A stretch of DNA of 42,117 bases from a virus, in IMG/VR virus record IMGVR_UViG_3300035670_000480, positions 1-42,117 of that record; one strand, written 5' to 3'. A program made the position numbers and the translations under genes. How positions within the stretch are numbered: the stretch's first letter is position 1; each line of letters begins with the position of its first letter. The notes under the pieces are model-generated. The model was not told the origin of the DNA. It searched no databases and saw only the letters and a program-made list of their open reading frames with translations. This document shows, one piece after another, positions 38,274 to 42,117 of the stretch.

Positions 38274-38971
38274 TGTCGCAACCCAAAACTCGAACGCAAT
38301 GGTCTTGGGATATCGTTTCGCTGTTCCGGGGATAGACGCTCCCATGCTATAATCGCAAGCTCATATTGCTCACGTTTACTAAGTTCGTTGCCCGTGCCCT
38401 TGTGCCTGTTTGAGCAGTGTATGCGCTCATTAGTGGCTATTTCAGCTTCAGTAAGTGCGGATCGGGGTAACGATACTGTTTTAGGGATAAGTCCTAAGAT
38501 ATTGTCGAAAGCAGGAAACATTGGCACAATATATGTGGTAATGAATCCCTTTCTTTCTTCTGACCTCTGGCGTTTTGCATTCTCTGATTCTATCCTTAGC
38601 TGCTGCTCACGTTCTAGATGTTCAAGTCTATTCATTAGTTGGGGTACAGTGTCTCTGGCGACCCGTTCTAATTGATTGAAGGCTTCAAGAAACTTTACTT
38701 TCCACGTCAACGCTTCTTTGCCAGTGAAGCCCATAGCCAGAATCGAAAAGCCATCACGAGTCATCAAGACCTCTTCTACTTCTGTTTTGGACGCTTTTAA
38801 CGTGTTGATATATTTAGGCGCAAAATTGAGCTTGTAGAAATCATTAGATAAATTTCTTTCAAGATTTGTTATAGATTTAAGCACATCCTTGTGAAGCTTT
38901 CCAAACTTCTCCGCCACAAGCTTGCTTGATACTTTTCCATCGGGGTTGACAAAATTAACTAACTGAGTCAT
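38270..38971 (-). CDS. Rha-family phage regulatory protein
   Basis: The 233-residue product has the pRha N-terminal domain: SSKLVAEKFGKLHKDVLKSI, MTRDGFSILAMGFTGKEALT and WKVKFLEAFNQLER. A coiled coil (LMNRLEHLEREQQLRIESEN) and a separate C-terminal domain follow. Rha proteins are phage-encoded regulators whose expression is harmful to lysogens in some systems. AAGGATTTTTTT precedes the start, after a leader hairpin. Confidence 0.88.
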   Translation of the reverse strand: MTQLVNFVNPDGKVSSKLVAEKFGKLHKDVLKSITNLERNLSNDFYKLNFAPKYINTLKASKTEVEEVLMTRDGFSILAMGFTGKEALTWKVKFLEAFNQLERVARDTVPQLMNRLEHLEREQQLRIESENAKRQRSEERKGFITTYIVPMFPAFDNILGLIPKTVSLPRSALTEAEIATNERIHCSNRHKGTGNELSKREQYELAIIAWERLSPEQRNDIPRPLRSSFGLRQ

Positions 38972-38997
38972 AAAAAAATCCTTAGAAAGAGGTTGAG

Positions 38998-39026
38998 AGT
39001 CACGGAACCATTCCGTGGCTTTTTTC
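38998..39026 (+). terminator. intrinsic terminator reading rightward, in the rha leader
   Basis: AGTCACGGAA and TTCCGTGGCT pair over ten bases (one G-T) around CCA, followed on the plus strand by six T. No rightward gene lies just upstream, so it would stop read-through from the late operon or antisense RNA across rha. On the leftward mRNA it is a leader hairpin 27 bases before the rha start. Confidence 0.7.
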
Positions 39027-39052
39027 TTATACTGAAGTCAAACATCTGACAA
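39026..39052 (-). promoter_or_regulatory. possible leftward promoter of rha
   Basis: On the minus strand TTGTCA (39052-39047) and TATAAG (39031-39026) are separated by 15 bases, slightly short of the optimum. It lies between the diverging rha and rightward regulator genes. Confidence 0.4.
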
Positions 39053-39103
39053 TCACTTTTTGTTGCGTTTTGTGAGACAATAAAAACAAAACGGAGCAGC
39101 AGT

Positions 39104-39307
39104 ATGAACAAGGAAGCCAAGGAACAACGCATTGCAACCCTTTTAGCCGACCTCCAAGACCGTCTCCAAGACCTAGCATTCATCCAAGAGCGCATCGACC
39201 ATACGCATGGACCAGCGAAAGACTATTACACTAATCAGAAAAGACTTGATACTATCAAGCTTGAGAAAGTGCGTTCAGAATTGGAGCGCTTGAGGGCTGT
39301 ACAATGA
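39104..39307 (+). CDS. small coiled-coil protein (67 aa)
   Basis: ATG 39104 follows CGGAGCAGCAGT. The product begins MNKEAKEQRIATLLADLQDR and is a charged helix throughout, ending KVRSELERLRAVQ. It is the first gene of the short rightward regulatory pair that diverges from rha. Its stop overlaps the next start (ATGA). Function unknown; a partner of the next protein is possible. Confidence 0.6.
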   Translation: MNKEAKEQRIATLLADLQDRLQDLAFIQERIDHTHGPAKDYYTNQKRLDTIKLEKVRSELERLRAVQ

Positions 39308-39657
39308 TAGGTGACCAACTAGCGGAAGCTGTTTTAGACGGCGAACTTGAGCTGTTTGAAGCAAAAAAATTGTTCGCCCTTGCGGTTATTGGCGCAACAT
39401 TAAAACAATTTGACGGCAACATTGCTGCAACAGCTAGGGCATTGGGTGTAAAAAGGACTAGCCTTAGTGAAATGATTAGGACTCGCATGAACTTACAAAA
39501 GCTAATAGCTAAGACAAAGCACAAGGTACGAGTAGAAAAGAAGCGAGAATATTGCCCAGAATGTAGAAGCGTTCTAACGCCTAACGGTTGTTTCGGATGC
39601 GCTATCATCGCCGAGTGTTTGGATAGTGTCGGCACGGCGTTTCCACTGAATAGGTAA
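39304..39657 (+). CDS. Fis-type helix-turn-helix regulator with zinc ribbon
   Basis: The 117-residue product has a Fis-type helix-turn-helix at residues 37-60 (FDGNIAATARALGVKRTSLS), a basic linker, and a C-terminal zinc-ribbon CPECRSVLTPNGCFGC (residues 83-98). It should bind DNA as a regulator. The gene converges with another Fis-type gene at 39574-39822 and overlaps it by 84 bases on the opposite strand. Confidence 0.75.
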   Translation: MIGDQLAEAVLDGELELFEAKKLFALAVIGATLKQFDGNIAATARALGVKRTSLSEMIRTRMNLQKLIAKTKHKVRVEKKREYCPECRSVLTPNGCFGCAIIAECLDSVGTAFPLNR

Positions 39658-39822
39658 ACCAAGCTTAGCGTAGCGTCTGACTTTGTACTGTATACACCGA
39701 AAACTGAGGCGCAGGGCATCGGCGGTGTTTGTGAGATTACCGTCGAACAAATCAAGGTGAGCCTTAATAAGTCGATATTCTGCCACATCCAAAGCCGACC
39801 AATTTTCGGGGTAGGTGGTCAT
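39574..39822 (-). CDS. Fis-type helix-turn-helix regulator
   Basis: The 82-residue product starts MTTYPENWSALDVAEYRLIK behind GGAGACTAAGG. Its DNA-binding domain, residues 18-52 (HLDLFDGNLTNTADALRLSF, then RCIQYKVRRY), is of the same Fis class as the converging gene. Both contain F-D-G-N followed by A-T/T-A and a recognition helix. The C-terminal tail is polar. It ends 84 bases inside the opposite gene, so the two mRNAs are complementary at their 3' ends. Confidence 0.75.
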   Translation of the reverse strand: MTTYPENWSALDVAEYRLIKAHLDLFDGNLTNTADALRLSFRCIQYKVRRYAKLGLPIQWKRRADTIQTLGDDSASETTVRR

Positions 39823-39824
39823 CC

Positions 39825-40046
39825 TTAGTCTCCTTGCGTATTCAGTTTGTCAAGTTTTTCTTCAAGCTCTTTGTACAAATGATGCTCCTTTACAAAAGTC
39901 TCATCGCTATCAGGCAAGGCGTTGCACATCTGACCTCCATGATTTGATTCTCTTGTGATAGGACAATTCCATGTGTTCATAAATTCCACGACAATTGGAC
40001 AGTGGCGACTCCGTTGCGTGTCCTCAATTACCAGAATCTTGCTCAT
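39825..40046 (-). CDS. small cysteine-containing phage protein (73 aa)
   Basis: ATG 40046 overlaps the upstream stop (ATGA) and follows GGAGGGAAA. The product begins MSKILVIEDTQRSRHCPIVV and contains three cysteines in H-C-P, N-C-P-I-T and M-C-N contexts, then a helical tail. This HCP...CP arrangement with an N-terminal strand is seen in other small phage proteins, but no function is known to me. A start at 40070 would be inside the upstream gene. Confidence 0.6.
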   Translation of the reverse strand: MSKILVIEDTQRSRHCPIVVEFMNTWNCPITRESNHGGQMCNALPDSDETFVKEHHLYKELEEKLDKLNTQGD

Positions 40047-40504
40047 TTTCCCTCCGTCATCTCTGCACAAGTCGGCACATATATTGGCTCTGACTTCTCA
40101 ACAGAGTCTTTGTATTGCGGCTCATTGTCTTCTAAACACGACCTAGCCCACTCGATACCGTTGTACATGCCTCTGAAATACTGGTCAGAATATCCAGTCG
40201 CATCACGACAGTTTTTGAATAAGTCGATGAGCTTTTCTTTTTGATCCTTCAGCCCCTCAATCTCTTTGTCCTTGGCGGCGAGTTCTTGTTCAAGCTTCTC
40301 GGCTTCACATACTTTAGCATGGTCATTTTTTTCAAAGTATCTACGTTCAAAGCACGGCAAACACAACCATTCTTTTTTAATTGTAAACACCAGTTCTCGC
40401 TCTGAAGTTTGCTCTAAAACCTTTCCCATACTGAAAAGACGCCTTCTTTGTTCTCCACAAACCCAGCATGATTTTTCTTTTGCTTGTTTCCGTAGTGTGG
40501 TCAT
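40043..40504 (-). CDS. zinc-finger plus coiled-coil protein
   Basis: The 153-residue product opens with two Cys pairs (SCWVCGEQRR at 12-21 and LCLPCFERRY at 48-57) that can hold one zinc, then a charged helix (EAEKLEQELAAKDKEIEGLK), then an aromatic C-terminal part. It is coupled to both neighbours by ATGA overlaps. It may bind nucleic acid or a host protein; no family is recognised. Confidence 0.65.
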   Translation of the reverse strand: MTTLRKQAKEKSCWVCGEQRRRLFSMGKVLEQTSERELVFTIKKEWLCLPCFERRYFEKNDHAKVCEAEKLEQELAAKDKEIEGLKDQKEKLIDLFKNCRDATGYSDQYFRGMYNGIEWARSCLEDNEPQYKDSVEKSEPIYVPTCAEMTEGK

Positions 40505-40833
40505 GTCGGCCCCTCTACGGCATAAAATCCCTCAGCATTTGGCACGGCTGGCCATGAGATGAATGTATTCCCGTAGCATTCTTTGGCTTCTGCTTCGCTT
40601 TCAAACAGACAGCCGCTTAACTTACAATACTTACTTCCAATCTCGCATATGATTGCAGGAGCCATAAGTTTTGGCTCTTTTTTCTCAGGTATAACCACCC
40701 AATCGTTTGCTAACATGCTATCAGTTGTAACGGGTTTGTTTACATCTTTTTCGAGCCACCATTTGTTTTCATAGCCTTGGCGACTAATTTTGTAGCCGTT
40801 TCGTAACTCTATCAAAGATTCTTCAAATTTCAC
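40501..40833 (-). CDS. DUF2829/Tad2-like protein with extra C-terminal domain
   Basis: Residues 1-48 match the DUF2829 pattern: MKFEESLIELRNGYKISRQG with the F-x-x-A/S-L opening and R-x-G, then MLANDWVVI, like the L-L-A-x-D-W end of Tad2 proteins. Tad2 sequesters the signal molecule of the Thoeris defence system. The central Y-I-x-M segment is shortened here. Residues 55-110 form a second small domain (PAIICEIGSKYCKLSGCLFE). The Tad2 link is by motif only, so anti-defence function is a hypothesis. Confidence 0.6.
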   Translation of the reverse strand: MKFEESLIELRNGYKISRQGYENKWWLEKDVNKPVTTDSMLANDWVVIPEKKEPKLMAPAIICEIGSKYCKLSGCLFESEAEAKECYGNTFISWPAVPNAEGFYAVEGPT

Positions 40834-41099
40834 TTTGTTTTTTCCTCGATTCTGCCAATAACCTGCATCCCGTTCATTATTGCTTCGATTATTTCTTTAT
40901 TTGCTTCGATGAAGCCTCTGGTTGTCATCATTGATTCCTTTATGTCACTAGCGAAGTCGTACCCTTTTCCCAAGTCAACTTCATCTCCAACTTTTAGCTT
41001 TTTGAGCTTGTCATAGTACAAATTTAGGTGCTTTTCTATTTCTGAGTGTGACACCTGCATAAGGTAATGCCCATGATCGACAATTCCTATTACTTTCAT
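40830..41099 (-). CDS. hypothetical protein (89 aa)
   Basis: ATG 41099 overlaps the stop of the small membrane protein gene, and the stop overlaps the Tad2-like gene start. The product begins MKVIGIVDHGHYLMQVSHSE and has a helical middle (LYYDKLKKLKVGDEVDLGKG) and C-terminus. Similar openings occur in small phage proteins of unknown role. No catalytic motif is visible. Confidence 0.6.
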   Translation of the reverse strand: MKVIGIVDHGHYLMQVSHSEIEKHLNLYYDKLKKLKVGDEVDLGKGYDFASDIKESMMTTRGFIEANKEIIEAIMNGMQVIGRIEEKTK

Positions 41100-41197
41100 T
41101 TCTGACCCCCGATTCGTCCTGCATAATTCCAAAACCAAGCCCACAAAAGAAAAAACAGCGTGAGCATAACTGCGGCGATAATAAACTTTAGTATCAT
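41096..41197 (-). CDS. small membrane protein (33 aa)
   Basis: ATG 41197 overlaps the stop of the upstream gene (ATGA), and the stop overlaps the start of the next gene, so it is locked into the translation chain. The product begins MILKFIIAAVMLTLFFLLWA and ends in a basic, Gly-rich tail (GRIGGQK), giving one transmembrane helix. A role at the membrane, such as superinfection exclusion, is possible but unproven. Confidence 0.6.
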   Translation of the reverse strand: MILKFIIAAVMLTLFFLLWAWFWNYAGRIGGQK

Positions 41198-41547
41198 ACC
41201 ATTCCTTTCATGATTTCTAGTTTTGCTTTATAGAACGACACATCATACTCAAGCGCAACGATTTTGTCTTGAAGTTTCTTGTACTCCGAGTTCAAAATAT
41301 CTAGACGTGATGAATTGGACGGATACACCAATACGCTCATGGTGGTTTTTTCAGTCATATCCGATTTTGTTTTTTTAATCTGGAATAGTTCGGAATCAAT
41401 AATTTGTTGTGATATTTGCCGACACAAGCAATCATAGATATACCCCAAAGGAATATTCTGAACATCAGGCATATAAGTGGCATATGTAGCCTCAACACGA
41501 ATAACATCTCCATCAAGTTTTGTGGTTTTCCCTTGTCCATTTTTCAT
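41194..41547 (-). CDS. hypothetical protein (117 aa)
   Basis: ATG 41547 overlaps the stop of the XRE gene (ATGA) and has GAGGGATAGCAA upstream. The product has a beta-rich N-terminal part (KLDGDVIRVEATYATYMPDV) and a coiled-coil C-terminus (LNSEYKKLQDKIVALEYDVS). No family is recognised. It is part of the leftward accessory operon. Confidence 0.6.
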   Translation of the reverse strand: MKNGQGKTTKLDGDVIRVEATYATYMPDVQNIPLGYIYDCLCRQISQQIIDSELFQIKKTKSDMTEKTTMSVLVYPSNSSRLDILNSEYKKLQDKIVALEYDVSFYKAKLEIMKGMV

Positions 41548-41714
41548 TTGCTATCCCTCAACCTTTCTAAAGCCCTCACTGTCTCAATTCTCGGCTCATG
41601 CTTACCTTTTAACCACCGATTGATAGCGTGTGGCTCGACCCCCAATGCTTTGGCAAGGGCTACATTAGAGCCTAGTTTTTCACGGCAGGTGAGGACAAGT
41701 TCGATTATTTGCAT
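41544..41714 (-). CDS. XRE/Cro-type helix-turn-helix regulator (56 aa)
   Basis: ATG 41714 follows AAGGAGTCACC and the stop overlaps the next gene start. The product is almost only the DNA-binding domain: LGSNVALAKALGVEPHAINR, then WLKGKHEPRIETVRALERL, a textbook five-helix XRE/Cro fold. Cro-sized repressors of this kind bind operators as dimers and could control the early operon. Confidence 0.85.
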   Translation of the reverse strand: MQIIELVLTCREKLGSNVALAKALGVEPHAINRWLKGKHEPRIETVRALERLRDSK

Positions 41715-41723
41715 GGTGACTCC

Positions 41724-42038
41724 TTATGGTCTAAGCCAAGTAAACTGGCGATAACCAGAATCGGAACAGTGTTGCAAATAGTCTTCCATCTTTTCTATAA
41801 ACACACTTTTATTAGGAAACACTATTGCTACAGCGTCGGCTCTTTTCTGGTTATCTGATATAGCTGACGCTTGCCAACAACCGTTATCTTTTGTCATTAG
41901 CGTTTTTATTTCTACTCGCAATGTTTTCTTTTTGCTTACAGCGGTTAAGTCAAAATAGTTGTCTTCGATGTTAGGTTTTTCTAAAACTGCCCATCCTAAA
42001 CTGGCAAGATAAAATGCGACACAATCATAACTATTCAT
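41724..42038 (-). CDS. PD-(D/E)XK endonuclease-like protein
   Basis: ATG 42038 has AAAAGGGGGGTAAT upstream. The 104-residue product has an N-terminal helix and strand (LASLGWAVLEKP), the metal site YFDLTAVSKKKTLRVEIKT (D29 and E-x-K at 43-45), and KRADAVAIVFPNKSVFIE. This fits compact PD-(D/E)XK nucleases, including those linked to group I introns (PF11645-like). It could act in host takeover, recombination or homing. It follows the Gly-rich gene in the leftward operon. Confidence 0.7.
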   Translation of the reverse strand: MNSYDCVAFYLASLGWAVLEKPNIEDNYFDLTAVSKKKTLRVEIKTLMTKDNGCWQASAISDNQKRADAVAIVFPNKSVFIEKMEDYLQHCSDSGYRQFTWLRP

Positions 42039-42050
42039 ATTACCCCCCTT

Positions 42051-42117
42051 TTAAAACCCATACCCATACCCATCCCCATACCCATCCCCATACCCATCCC
42101 CAGACCCATACCCATCC
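42051..42117 (-). CDS. Gly-Tyr/Asp/Ser repeat protein, C-terminal part at the window edge
   Basis: The minus strand enters the window in frame and reads DGYGSGDGYGDGYGDGYGYG, then F and stop (TAA at 42051-42053). If the circle closes at the repeat, this is the real end of the gene that starts at 898, giving a product of about 40 residues followed by the nuclease gene. The C-terminus (GYGF) differs from the VEVL end read at 707. Confidence 0.6.
   Translation of the reverse strand, partial: DGYGSGDGYGDGYGDGYGYGF
42057..42117 (-). repeat. tandem hexamer repeat at the right end
   Basis: Ten units of GGGTAT/GGGGAT/GGGTCT run to the window edge. The last ~40 bases are identical to the left repeat around 800-838. 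The unit type and Gly codons (all GGG) are the same. Confidence 0.9.

Noticed and set aside
1-42117. Integrase, attachment site or CI-type repressor.
   Set aside because: No tyrosine or serine recombinase motif and no full-length repressor was found; only Cro-sized and Fis-type regulators and a Rha protein are present.

Overview
The window is essentially one complete genome of a tailed phage with a contractile tail (myovirus type), about 41.3 kb as a circle, plus roughly 700 bases of sequence at the left end that look foreign. The host cannot be named. Strong AAGGAG-type ribosome binding sites, ordinary TAA/TAG/TGA stops, an endolysin with two catalytic domains and a cleavable Sec signal peptide ending A-H-A on one cargo protein suggest a Gram-negative bacterium outside the Bacteroidota. 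No integrase, no CI-like repressor, no tRNA, no CRISPR array and no DNA polymerase are visible. The Rha-family antirepressor-like protein is the only hint of a temperate relative.

Layout. 1-720: AT-rich, leftward, no Shine-Dalgarno sites, a coiled-coil gene cut by the window edge and a one-helix membrane peptide. 721-845 and 42057-42117: the same tandem hexamer repeat (GGGTAT/GGGGAT/GGGTCT on the minus strand), which encodes a Gly-Tyr/Asp/Ser protein and is G-quadruplex-prone. The right end of the window matches positions near 800-838 inside the left repeat, so the phage most likely closes into a circle there. 880-6006: leftward early operon (replication initiator and loader candidates, Redbeta-type annealing protein, RecE-like exonuclease, many tiny genes coupled by ATGA overlaps). 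6007-6168: divergent control region. 6169-9254: rightward RusA resolvase, HNH endonuclease, ParB-like protein, DNA adenine methylase and a small ribbon-helix-helix-like protein.

9254-21283: packaging and head genes (TerS, an intein-split TerL, DUF1073 portal, Mu gpF-like protein, DUF2213 protease with nested scaffold, decoration, DUF2184 capsid), connectors, DUF3383 sheath and tube. 21350-28367: tail chaperones with a -1 frameshift, a short tape measure, hub, spike, gp25-, gpJ- and DUF2612-like baseplate proteins. 28376-33682: collar fibre and two long fibre proteins. 33685-37943: a secreted hydrolase-like cargo protein flanked by direct repeats, then the lysis region (coiled-coil membrane protein, dual-domain endolysin, tiny membrane peptides). 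38052-42051: leftward accessory operon (Rha, a Tad2-like protein, small zinc proteins, an XRE regulator, a PD-(D/E)XK nuclease) and a short rightward regulatory pair.

The most unusual element is in the terminase gene: a 316-residue intein interrupts TerL just before its C-terminal D-A-I-R-Y motif, and an HNH endonuclease of the homing type is encoded inside the intein in a different reading frame. Both frames are open for over 600 bases. Other points of note are two Fis-type regulator genes that converge and overlap by 84 bases, tandem 31-base repeats between the two replication genes, and a three-fold NEADEKSNA repeat protein beside the prohead protease. No stretch longer than 300 bases lacks a gene; the largest gap (3280-3512) holds the tandem repeats.
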